Source: an uncultured bacterium
Lineage (GTDB): Bacteria > JAAXHH01
DNA length: 43,643 nucleotides
Direction: 5' to 3'
Assembly: GCA_913051705.1 (NCBI GenBank)
Contig: CAJXCW010000010.1
Location: 1 to 43,643, forward strand
Shown here: positions 29,318 through 38,015 of the stretch, piece by piece
Layout: each line of letters opens with the position of its first letter
Position numbering within the stretch: the first letter of the stretch is position 1
Notes under the pieces: model-generated
What the model was told of the DNA's origin: nothing
The model's input: only the letters and a program-made list of their open reading frames with translations
Database searches by the model: none
Translations under genes and position numbers: made by a program

Positions 29318-30328
29318 TTAGAGTCCCAAGCCCCTCAGGTCAGCGACGACCCCGTGCTGTTCTGCTTCATACAGTTTCCAGATGACACGCAGACTTTGCA
29401 AGCTGTGCCGACCATCGGTGATGGGACGCGTCCTATTTTCAATACATTCAACGAAGTGGATTAATTCATTGTGTACATGTTTACCTGGTTCCGCTTCAAA
29501 AAGAAGTTGTTCCCGCCCTGTGGCCTCTTTGGCCGCATTCCGGTGCAGAATCAGGCGGCCCTGGCTGATCTGACCTTCCAGCATCCCACCGGTACAGTGG
29601 GCGTGAAACGAATATTTCAACCGGGTCCCCTGTGCGCCCCATGTGCCGAAATGATACCCCAGCGCGCCATTGCCGAATTTGATCGATACGTTGGATGTGC
29701 CTTCGCCTTCCATCCACGGGGTGCCGAAGTTGCTGCCGATGTGCGTTCCTTCAACGGGTTCGCCCATCCAGTGCAGCAGGATATCGATGTAATGGCACCC
29801 GTGGCTGAACAACTGGCCGCCGCCAAGCGTGTCCTTGCGGTGCATCCAACTACCCGGTTCCCGCTGCGTATGTTGTTCGGTCCATATGGAAAGTTGGAAT
29901 ACATCGCCGTATGATTGGCGCTTAATCAATTGTTCCATTTGAACGACGACGGGATGAAACCGCATGCAGTAGGCGACCATGAAGGTGGCCTCCCTCATAT
30001 CCGCCTCGTGAATCAAGTCCAGACACTGCGCTTCGGTGTTGGCCATGGGCTTTTCCATCAGCACATGCTTGCCGGCGCGAAGCAAATCCATGCCGATGGG
30101 ATGATGCAGATGATGAGGCACGGCGACAATAGCGGCATCCGTGGTCTCCATGACCTCATGGTAATCACATGCTGTCCGGTCACATCCGAGTGTTTCCGCC
30201 ACTTTTCGGGCACGATCCAGGTCCCGATCGATGACCGCCACCACACGCGCCCGGTCTTTTAGCAGATGAAGGGCTTGACGGTGGGCATTGCCCATACCGC
30301 CACAGCCGATTAATACGATGTTCAGCAT
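29318..30328 (-). CDS. Gfo/Idh/MocA family oxidoreductase
   Basis: VLIGCGGMGNAHRQAL; AIVAVPHHLHHPIGMDLLRAGKHVLMEKPMANT. Confidence 0.93.
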   Translation of the reverse strand: MLNIVLIGCGGMGNAHRQALHLLKDRARVVAVIDRDLDRARKVAETLGCDRTACDYHEVMETTDAAIVAVPHHLHHPIGMDLLRAGKHVLMEKPMANTEAQCLDLIHEADMREATFMVAYCMRFHPVVVQMEQLIKRQSYGDVFQLSIWTEQHTQREPGSWMHRKDTLGGGQLFSHGCHYIDILLHWMGEPVEGTHIGSNFGTPWMEGEGTSNVSIKFGNGALGYHFGTWGAQGTRLKYSFHAHCTGGMLEGQISQGRLILHRNAAKEATGREQLLFEAEPGKHVHNELIHFVECIENRTRPITDGRHSLQSLRVIWKLYEAEQHGVVADLRGLGL

Positions 30329-30430
30329 CCGGGTTCCTTATGATTAGGCTTGATTTACCGGCGGGTTCTGATTATACTGGCTTGGTTTGATAAATGCAAC
30401 AGGTTTGGTGCAGGATATCGGGATGATCAC

Positions 30431-31684
30431 ATGAACATATTTGATATAGCGGCGGTGTTGATCGGCTTATCCGCCTTATTCGGCTTTATTAACTACCGCT
30501 ATCTGGGTTTGCCTCATACGATCGGGCTGGTGGTGATGGCCATGGTCTCCTCACTGGTCATCATCGGTTTCGACCTGATCGCGCCATCGGTGCATGTCGG
30601 TAAGATTGTCTCCGATGTGCTCTCCCGGATCGACTTTCACGAAGCGTTGATGCACGGCATGTTGAGTTTTCTATTGTTCGCCGGGGCGTTGCACGTTGAT
30701 ATCTCAGAGCTGGCCAGCCGGAAATCAGCCATCGGCGTGATGGCGACGGTCGGGGTGTTGATGTCCACGTTTATTGTGGGCGGCCTCCTGTGGGCGGTTC
30801 TGATATTTTTTGGTCTTCCGATCCCCTTTATCTGGGCGCTGGTTTTCGGCGCGCTGATCAGTCCAACCGATCCGGTGGCTGTGCTCAGTATCCTGAAGAC
30901 CGTAAAGGTGCCCAAATCTCTGGAAGCCAAGATTGCCGGCGAATCGCTGTTCAACGACGGCGTCGGGGTGGTAGTATTCACCATCGTTCTTGCCATCGCC
31001 GTTGGGGGCGAGCACGGCACGGTCGGTGTTGGTGATGTTGTCGAACTATTCGTAACAGAAGCCATCGGCGGCGCCATCCTGGGCATCGGAGCCGGATATC
31101 TGGCCTTTCGGGCTATGCGCACGATAGATGAATATTCTCTGGAAGTGTTAATTTCTCTGGGGTTGGTGATGGTGACGTATGCCATCGCCAATGTCCTGCA
31201 TCTCAGCGGACTCATCGCCGTAGTCGTCGCCGGCCTGTTCATCGGTAACCATGGCGTACAATTCGCCATGAGCGAGACCACGCGGGATCATCTATTGAAA
31301 TTCTGGACGCTGACCGATGAAATGCTCAATTCCATTCTGTTTCTGTTAATCGGTCTGGAAGTGCTGGTGATGAATTTCGAAATGGCCTATTTTGAATCCG
31401 CGCTGCTGGCAATCCCCATTGTACTGCTCGCCCGGCTTATCAGTGTCTCGGTGCCGATGTTGATTCTCTCCTTACGCCAGCAGTTTACCAAAGGCGCTAT
31501 TCCGGCGCTGGTCTGGGGCGGGCTGCGTGGCGGCATCTCTGTCGCCCTGGCGTTCTCTCTGCCTGACAATGAGCACAAACCTCTCATCCTGGCGGTCACC
31601 TATAGCGTGGTCGTATTTTCCATTATTGTGCAGGGCCTGACGGTCAAGTCCTTGATGGAGAGGGTGGTTGAAGGGATTGACTGA
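30431..31684 (+). CDS. Na+/H+ antiporter, CPA1/NhaP family
   Basis: [54 protein letters not shown]. Confidence 0.92.
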   Translation: MNIFDIAAVLIGLSALFGFINYRYLGLPHTIGLVVMAMVSSLVIIGFDLIAPSVHVGKIVSDVLSRIDFHEALMHGMLSFLLFAGALHVDISELASRKSAIGVMATVGVLMSTFIVGGLLWAVLIFFGLPIPFIWALVFGALISPTDPVAVLSILKTVKVPKSLEAKIAGESLFNDGVGVVVFTIVLAIAVGGEHGTVGVGDVVELFVTEAIGGAILGIGAGYLAFRAMRTIDEYSLEVLISLGLVMVTYAIANVLHLSGLIAVVVAGLFIGNHGVQFAMSETTRDHLLKFWTLTDEMLNSILFLLIGLEVLVMNFEMAYFESALLAIPIVLLARLISVSVPMLILSLRQQFTKGAIPALVWGGLRGGISVALAFSLPDNEHKPLILAVTYSVVVFSIIVQGLTVKSLMERVVEGID

Positions 31685-31775
31685 TTTGTTGATTTGGTGA
31701 TTGGAAAATCAGTCAACCCCGAACGGCTCGCATCGTGAACCGCAGGACACATGCCATCAGTCAATCAACAAATCA
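31676..31775. terminator. Inverted repeat spanning the 3' ends of two convergent genes
   Basis: ATTGACTGAT (31676-31685) / ATCAGTCAAT (31756-31765); TGATTTGTTGATT (31682-31694) / AATCAACAAATCA (31763-31775). Confidence 0.55.
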
Positions 31776-32563
31776 AAAAATTTCTCCTGCATCTCCGCCC
31801 ACTGCCTTCTTCCTAACTCTTTGACCCGGCTGTCATCCCATTTTTCCAGTGGTCGATAACTGGGATGACCCGCTCTATCCAGGCATGGGTTGTGTTTCGT
31901 ATTGTAGCAGCAGATAAGGCTCCAGCGCGGATCGTCGCTCTCATTGGGATTAGAGCTATGCAGCAAATTGGCGTGAAAGAACAGCGCCGTGCCGGGCGCC
32001 ATCTCACAATATACATGATCCAGATGCTGCTTTGCCAGTTCCACACGTTTCGGATCAGCACCGGTCTGGGTGCCAAAGCGGCCATGTTCGACGCGGCCTA
32101 ATTTGTGGGAACCCCGTAAGACCTGCAAGCACCCGTTACCCCGGTACGCCCGGTCCACGGCGATGTAGCAACTGGCCATATCGGGATACAACGCCTGGTT
32201 ATGATACCAGTAACCGTAGTCCTGATGCCATTCCCACGCGCCGCCGATCTTGGGTTCCTTCACCATCATCTTGTAATGGTATAAATACACTTCGTCGCCC
32301 ATGACCCGTTCCATGGTATCTACGATACGTCGCCCATGGACAAATCCGTTATAAATATCCTCCTGATCGATATCTGAGGTCAGCCACAATTTGCTCTCAC
32401 GGCCGGCAGCATCATTAGCCGAATGGACGAGTTCCTCCTTCTCCTGATCTGCTTTACCGATCTGGAGAAGGAGATCCATCTCTTCCTGATCGTACAGGCC
32501 TTCCACCATCAGATAGCCGTCTTCTTGGAACTGCGTAATGTGTTTTTCTGTGAGTTGAAACAT
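31757..32563 (-). CDS. Phytanoyl-CoA dioxygenase (PhyH) family protein
   Basis: WEWHQDYGYWYHN; AVDRAYRGNGCLQVLRGSHKLG; ALFFHANLLHSSNPN. Confidence 0.9.
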   Translation of the reverse strand: MFQLTEKHITQFQEDGYLMVEGLYDQEEMDLLLQIGKADQEKEELVHSANDAAGRESKLWLTSDIDQEDIYNGFVHGRRIVDTMERVMGDEVYLYHYKMMVKEPKIGGAWEWHQDYGYWYHNQALYPDMASCYIAVDRAYRGNGCLQVLRGSHKLGRVEHGRFGTQTGADPKRVELAKQHLDHVYCEMAPGTALFFHANLLHSSNPNESDDPRWSLICCYNTKHNPCLDRAGHPSYRPLEKWDDSRVKELGRRQWAEMQEKFFDLLID

Positions 32564-32584
32564 GTTAATACTCCGTAGTGTGCC

Positions 32585-33922
32585 TCAATGAAACTCTGCA
32601 ATCACCAGATGATTCTCCTGGGCGGACCAGGACTGAACAGTAATCGATTCAAAACCGAATACGGCGACGACAGAACGCCTGAGCGCGGGTTCAAGTTTCA
32701 ACTTGCTGGTCGAATCGACAGGGAGACCTTCCCGCACATCTTCGGGAATCTGGCCATCCAGCGTAAAGGTATCACGGCCGTGGCCGAAGTATCCCCGTGG
32801 TCTACTCATGACAACCACGCTACCGGCCTCCGCATCGCCCTCGGCGAAGACGCCTGGCCGCAGATGAATCACATCGCTTGAACGTGGAAAGGGAGATCGG
32901 TAAATATGCGTGATTGGATGGCCTTCGATCGTGATGATGAACTCGTAATACACCTCCGGATCAGCAGTAAAAGGTCCCCACAGACCGTCTTCTTCGGTTG
33001 TCTGCGTGTGTTTGGCTTCTCCTTCCCGCTCACCGGTTTCTTCCGATACTTCATAGATTTCAACCGAAGCCCCCACCACACCGATGTTGGTCGGCGTTGT
33101 TCCCATCATGCCGTTGACTTTTCCATTCAATACCGGTTCTTCTTCCAAAATGGCGCCAAAGTGGTTTGGCTTTGCACCGGTAATAAACTCATACATATGC
33201 AGAAAGGCCAGGCCATGAAATGCCACTTCTCGGTGATCCAGCATGGGCGTGACCTTATTTTCAGCCCCGTCCAGCGCGGGGCCGTCGTAACCCACACCGG
33301 TCGGCATGCCAGGGAAACCGAGTCCAGCCCCGTCCGGCTGGGCGTATTTATCCAGACGGTTGCTGCGAATCGTCATAAACTTCACGCCGTCAACGACTTC
33401 AGAACCTTCATTCAACCCTTTGAGGAACGGCTGCGTCCCGTTGAACTCACTATCGGGCATGATGCTGTCCAGAGCGACGATGCCATGATTCGGTGTGCCG
33501 CAGAGGATGGCATGGGAGACCTTGACGGTCCCGCCGCCGTTTTTGATGTAATTTCGTATGGCGTTGCCGCCACGCGACGAGCCGATGAGTATAACTGTGT
33601 CCTTGCCTGTCTCGTCCAAAACCGTATCGACAAATTCACTGAGCTGATTCATCTGATCGGTTGTGGAGGAACGTCCTTCCTCCGGGACTGCGTCATTGGT
33701 CAGTGAACTCGGGTAGGTAAAATCAATAGCGAACAGATAGTCACGCGGATACGCGTTGGACTCGAACCGCCACATGGTCGTGTGCCACACGGCCGCCGTG
33801 TCCCCGTTGCCATGGACAAAGACAATCGGTGTCTCATCCAGTGGAAAAAAAGAACAGCTCAGGGGGAGAAGGAGGAGGGCGGTTATGAGGGTCAGGATTT
33901 GCAGGCGTATTTTGGGTAGCAT
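32585..33922 (-). CDS. Secreted/lipoprotein alpha/beta hydrolase (lipase-like)
   Basis: MLPKIRLQILTLITALLLLPLSCSFF lipoprotein signal; PIVFVHGNGDTAAVW; VILIGSSRGGNAIR; ILCGTPNHG. Start moved from 34003 to 33922. Confidence 0.82.
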   Translation of the reverse strand: MLPKIRLQILTLITALLLLPLSCSFFPLDETPIVFVHGNGDTAAVWHTTMWRFESNAYPRDYLFAIDFTYPSSLTNDAVPEEGRSSTTDQMNQLSEFVDTVLDETGKDTVILIGSSRGGNAIRNYIKNGGGTVKVSHAILCGTPNHGIVALDSIMPDSEFNGTQPFLKGLNEGSEVVDGVKFMTIRSNRLDKYAQPDGAGLGFPGMPTGVGYDGPALDGAENKVTPMLDHREVAFHGLAFLHMYEFITGAKPNHFGAILEEEPVLNGKVNGMMGTTPTNIGVVGASVEIYEVSEETGEREGEAKHTQTTEEDGLWGPFTADPEVYYEFIITIEGHPITHIYRSPFPRSSDVIHLRPGVFAEGDAEAGSVVVMSRPRGYFGHGRDTFTLDGQIPEDVREGLPVDSTSKLKLEPALRRSVVAVFGFESITVQSWSAQENHLVIAEFH

Positions 33923-34018
33923 ATTATATCTCAAGGGGATTGGATGAGAGGGTGGTGAAGTGGAAAGTTTTCGATTTTCACCTCCACCCCTCCACCCTCC
34001 CATCCTCCCATCCTGCGT

Positions 34019-34705
34019 TTAACCCGTTCTCAAAATCTTCCACTGCCGACCATTACCGCCCGGCACCGTCGCTTCCTGATAGGAGACGATAAACGCCCGG
34101 CGGCGCTGATTCGTCCGGTTACCGGCGGAACCGTGCCAGAGCAGTGAGCTGAACAGAATCATCGTACCGGCCTTAACGGGACAGAATACGCGCTCATTCA
34201 TATCGATGTCAATATCCATAGCCAGGGTACAGAGCCCCTCTTTACGCGTACTGGTCGGCTGAAGGCCGCGTTTATGGCTACCGGGTATGACTTCAAGACA
34301 ACCGTGTTCGATGATCGTATCCTGCAAGGAGGTCCAGATAGACATGCGGTGTTCACTCTGCGAGTGCTTCGTGTAGTAGGCATCATCCTGGTGCCAGTGG
34401 CATATAGCATCATCATTCGGCTCTTTGGAGACCAGCTTGGAGGAAAAGATGGCAATGCCGGGGTAGACCAGCGGGGCGATGAGATCCAGAATACGATCAT
34501 CGGCGCAGAAGGCTTCGGTGGTTTTGCTGACCAGTCCCAGTTGCATGATCCATCCCTTGCCGTGGGCGTCCTTTCCGGCCCCTTCGTCCATCAGCCGATC
34601 CAGCTCTTCATTCATGTCATCCAGTTCGGATTGGGGAAACATATCTTCTACGAGGGTGTACCCCTGTTCGTGGTAGTCGTGGATTTGGTCTTGGGTTAAT
34701 GTCAT
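34019..34705 (-). CDS. Phytanoyl-CoA dioxygenase (PhyH) family protein
   Basis: MTLTQDQIHDYHEQGYTLVEDMF; CHWHQDDAYYTKHSQ; CLEVIPGSHKRG. Start at 34705; the ORF-track extension to 35059 is antisense-free read-through over the next gene. Confidence 0.9.
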   Translation of the reverse strand: MTLTQDQIHDYHEQGYTLVEDMFPQSELDDMNEELDRLMDEGAGKDAHGKGWIMQLGLVSKTTEAFCADDRILDLIAPLVYPGIAIFSSKLVSKEPNDDAICHWHQDDAYYTKHSQSEHRMSIWTSLQDTIIEHGCLEVIPGSHKRGLQPTSTRKEGLCTLAMDIDIDMNERVFCPVKAGTMILFSSLLWHGSAGNRTNQRRRAFIVSYQEATVPGGNGRQWKILRTG

Positions 34706-34718
34706 AGTATCAGGCCCT

Positions 34719-35510
34719 TTATCTGTTTGCCTGCTGCGCCCGCTCGGCGCGGGCAGTCTGCTGATTACGAGACCAGTAATTGTCGATGGGCGTCTCTCGT
34801 TGGTCCGGTGGTAAACGGAAGGCCAGCGTGTAGGCGCGACGAGACTGGTCGGTCCGGTTCGGTCCCGCATAATGGAGCATAAAGGCCGCATGTAGGGTCG
34901 CCCCGCCCGCCGGCACCGGGCAGGCGATGCCTTTTGACGCCCATTTCTCAGGATCATCCACCTCCAGCCCGTGAATGCGCGGGTCATGGTTGATACTATG
35001 GTGCGGCAACACATCCAGTTTGTGGCTACCCGGTACGAAATGCAGACAGCCTGATTCAACTGTCGCGTCGTCCAGCGGCATCCAGAAGTTGACGCCGTAC
35101 GCCCTGATCGTGGGGTCGTGGTACGCCTGATCCTGATGCCAGGGAGTCGCCGCGCCTATACCCGGCGGTTTATAGATCATATGTTCCCCATTCCGGGGCA
35201 GCATCTCCTCACCCAGAAGCTCCCGGGCCATCCCTTGCGCATTTCGTAGATACCGTGTTTCTTTGAGTTCTGGTGCGTATTGACTCGGCCCCAATATTTG
35301 CGGCAGGGTGGCCTGATCTCCTTCATCTGTCCCTGCCAGGTCAAATTGGTTGCCGGACGCCCAACCGATCTTATCGGAAAACAACCGATCATAAATCAAC
35401 CTTAAACGTTCCACCTCTTCCTGAGCCGTGATCGCGTCAAGCACCAGATATCCCTCTCGGTGGAAGGCCGCGATTTGTTCTTTTGTTAAAGAGGTGGTCG
35501 GCGATGTCAT
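34719..35510 (-). CDS. Phytanoyl-CoA dioxygenase (PhyH) family protein
   Basis: LTKEQIAAFHREGYLVLD; TPWHQDQAYHDPTIRAYG; CLHFVPGSHKLD. Confidence 0.9.
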   Translation of the reverse strand: MTSPTTSLTKEQIAAFHREGYLVLDAITAQEEVERLRLIYDRLFSDKIGWASGNQFDLAGTDEGDQATLPQILGPSQYAPELKETRYLRNAQGMARELLGEEMLPRNGEHMIYKPPGIGAATPWHQDQAYHDPTIRAYGVNFWMPLDDATVESGCLHFVPGSHKLDVLPHHSINHDPRIHGLEVDDPEKWASKGIACPVPAGGATLHAAFMLHYAGPNRTDQSRRAYTLAFRLPPDQRETPIDNYWSRNQQTARAERAQQANR

Positions 35511-35593
35511 AGTTATGATCCTGTATTAATATGATAAGACGACGGTAATAAAAGTATGAAAATGAGGCGGTTGTTGTAAAGGGTTATCTGTGT

Positions 35594-35680
35594 AGATATT
35601 TTCACAGTACACGACAAAAATCGATATACTTGTCATGCCCGAAGGCTTTAGAATTTTTGTCGGGTACTGTGAGATATTTT
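35594..35680. mobile_element. MITE-like element, 69 bp (35603-35671) with imperfect terminal inverted repeats, flanked by 9-bp direct repeat AGATATTTT
   Basis: TSD 35594-35602 and 35672-35680 identical; TCACAGTACACGACAAAAAT (35602-35621) versus ATTTTTGTCGGGTACTGTGA (35653-35672), 19/20. Confidence 0.75.
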
Positions 35681-35726
35681 ATATCAATGAATTCCGATGC
35701 TTCAGCATCGAAACCAGGCGGATAAC

Positions 35727-36285
35727 ATGATCCAGGCTTATCAGATAAAAGCCGTGCATGTATCACCGCCCTCAAAGCGATGGAACTGAAAGACAGCGCC
35801 GGCCAGTCGCTGGTGAAAGTGGAAACCGATGCCGGTCTGGAAGGGTATGGGGAGGCCGGAGCCTCCGGGCCTGTGGTGCGGGCCCACTTGAAGGATATGG
35901 AGCCGGTTTTGTTGAATGAGGACCCTCTATCTGTGGAGCGGCTCTATGATACGATGGCATCAAGCCAGCACACCTATCGGGCGCATATCCCGACGGTAAG
36001 CGGTGTGGATATCGCCCTGTGGGATCTGGCCGGCAAGATTTTGAATCAATCGATTTCTGAATTAATCACCGGCCGGTATCGGGATGAGATCCCGCTGTAT
36101 TATACCGAAAATCCGCCGGATATGCTGGATCGGTCTGTCTATCAGGATTGGGTGGATAACATCAAGGCGCATCCTGACGGCTATCGCACGCTCAAGTTCG
36201 GTTTCGAGTCACTGTGTGGTCATGGGGTCCATGCCTTCAAAGGCGCGATCCCCTCTCAGACACAGACGGCGATGGAAGTAGAGGT
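35727..36285 (+). pseudogene. N-terminal fragment of an MR/MLE enolase-superfamily protein, frameshifted near its start and 3'-truncated
   Basis: MIQAYQIKAVHV then frameshift into ITALKAMELKDSAGQSLVKVETDAGLEGYGEAGASGPVV...VSGVDIALWDLAGKILNQSISELI...GYRTLKFGFES; downstream of about 36285 the ORF reads antisense to a cysteine synthase. Confidence 0.75.
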
Positions 36286-36916
36286 CATTCGTATCGACGC
36301 CGGGAAGCCGTTCCGGAATGACGCAATGCAGCTCGATGTCGGGATTGTATTCTTTCAGGCGACGCCCCACCCCGGTAATCGTCCCACCGGTACCCACGCC
36401 CGCCATGAATTTTGTGACCCGCCCGCCGGTCTGCTCGAGGATTTCGACCGCGGTGGTGTCATAGTGGGCCTGCCAGTTGTGTTCGTTCGCGTATTGATCG
36501 CAGAAAAAATACCGATCGGGATCCGTCTCCGCTCGTCGATGTACTTCACGGAGCGCTTCGTCATACCCTTCGGATGGATCGGTAAAGATGATGCGGGCTC
36601 CGTGGGCTTTGATCCGTTTTTTTCGTTCCATACTGGCATTACCGGGAATGACGAGTTCAACCGGATAGCCCAGCACCCGGCCGATCATCGCATACGCAAT
36701 CCCCGCATTCCCGGATGTCGAATCCAGAATCGTCTTGCCGGACGAGAGGGCGCCCGACACGATGGCTTCTGTCAACATCCGGAGAACGGATCGGTCCTTG
36801 ATCGATCCGCCCGGGTTGAACATCTCGGTTTTGGCATACACTTCGACATCCGGAAACTCGTCACGAAACAGGTCGATCCGCACCAATGACGTATTCCCGA
36901 TTAAGTCCAGGATGGA
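36209..36916 (-). pseudogene. Cysteine synthase/cystathionine beta-synthase family PLP protein, 3'-truncated and without an evident ATG start
   Basis: KTVSILDLIGNTSLVRIDLF...KTEMFNPGGSIKDR...DSTSGNAGIAYAMIG...GVGTGGTITGVGRRLKEYNPDIELHCVIPER then unrelated tail. Confidence 0.75.
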
Positions 36917-36919
36917 TAC

Positions 36920-36941
36920 CGTTTTATGACATCATAAAACG
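36920..36941. promoter_or_regulatory. 22-bp palindrome CGTTTTATGA-CA-TCATAAAACG
   Basis: Perfect 10-bp arms, between bacilliredoxin-like gene and cysteine synthase remnant. Confidence 0.55.
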
Positions 36942-36962
36942 TTTCGTACATTAGGTTTCCTC

Positions 36963-37511
36963 TTAATTCGTATTATCACCAAACCTGGGTATTGAAGAGC
37001 CACAAGCTATCGCATGCACTAATTCAGCATAAGCTTCAGGCGTAATGGAGGGGCCTTGCTTGCTACATTCTTGATCAAATGCCCCCGTAAGTCTACTTGC
37101 TATCTCTTCCGGGTTTCTTCCTTCAATATCCTGACGATCGAGGACGAACAGCACCTTGCTATTTTTCGTCACGGCCACAAATGGGGATGAAGGTAAAAAA
37201 TCGCCCAGATATTCCTGACGCAAATGGGATAGAGCGGCCTTGTCCTGACCGGCAAAAACTGTGGCCAGACGATCAGGAATAGTGCCATGCTGTAAAGCCA
37301 GGGTTACGCCGGGCCTGGCACTGCCTGCGGCACAGCCGCACACAGAATTAACCATGACGATAACCGTTTCATCATCCTGACTTCCCATCACTCTATCCAC
37401 GTCGTCTGGTGTGAGTAATTCTTCAAAACCAGCTGAGGTCAGTTCATCTCGCATAGGCTGTACAGCCACAGGATCATAGGTAGGCTGTTGTTGTGCCATA
37501 GGAATTTGCAT
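36963..37511 (-). CDS. BrxA/BrxB (YphP/YqiW) bacilliredoxin family protein
   Basis: VIVMVNSVCGCAAGSARPGVTLAL CGC motif; FVAVTKNSKVLFVLDRQDIEGR. Confidence 0.9.
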   Translation of the reverse strand: MQIPMAQQQPTYDPVAVQPMRDELTSAGFEELLTPDDVDRVMGSQDDETVIVMVNSVCGCAAGSARPGVTLALQHGTIPDRLATVFAGQDKAALSHLRQEYLGDFLPSSPFVAVTKNSKVLFVLDRQDIEGRNPEEIASRLTGAFDQECSKQGPSITPEAYAELVHAIACGSSIPRFGDNTN

Positions 37512-37860
37512 TATACTTTCTCCTTAAATGTTTTAGGTCACAGGTTGAGAATAGCTCATATCCCTGACACCCTTTGATGATGTTGAAGATACCATTACTT
37601 CTATAGCACAAAATTGCTATAATGTAAGTCATACGGGCGGTTTTTCATTATTAGCTTAATCTTATGTCGGTCAATAAGATAGAAAACATGACAACTTTGT
37701 CAAGTTTTAAATTTACAATAAGTACAACGCTTTAGGAGAATTATAAATTCATGCTTTCAATATAACTCAGCCATATTATCTTTCTCTACAAGTAGGTCAT
37801 GGGTGGTGTCTGCATGAGGCATCGGCCGATGTTCGATTCAGCAGTTACGTTAGCTACCTT

Positions 37861-37884
37861 GCCCACCTGCCCACCTGCCCAATC
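37861..37884. repeat. Period-8 tandem tract (GCCCACCT x2 + GCCCAATC)
   Basis: Direct reading. Confidence 0.6.
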
Positions 37885-38015
37885 AACCTTTTCCCTCTCC
37901 TCCCCATCTCAGTATAAGAGTTTCCCTTGACACCCTATTTTCTTGCCGGTTATGTTACGGCTAATCCTGCACTGAAGAGGCGGATCTCTGTACGAACCCC
38001 ATCCTGAGGAGATAT

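Noticed and set aside
30637-31281. 214-aa minus-strand ORF inside the NhaP gene
   Set aside because: Antisense shadow with biased Thr/Pro/Ala composition typical of reading opposite a membrane protein.
33923-34003. N-terminal extension MGGWRGGGENRKLSTSPPSHPIPLRYN of the lipase-like protein
   Set aside because: Translation of a period-8 intergenic tract; lipoprotein signal begins at MLPKIRLQ (33922).
34706-35059. N-terminal extension of the PhyH gene at 34019
   Set aside because: It overlaps the next PhyH gene in another frame and has no PhyH similarity; the natural start is ATG at 34705.
35780-36889. Single 369-aa plus-strand protein
   Set aside because: First part is MR/MLE; the rest is low-complexity reading antisense to a recognisable cysteine synthase. 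Treated as two remnants.
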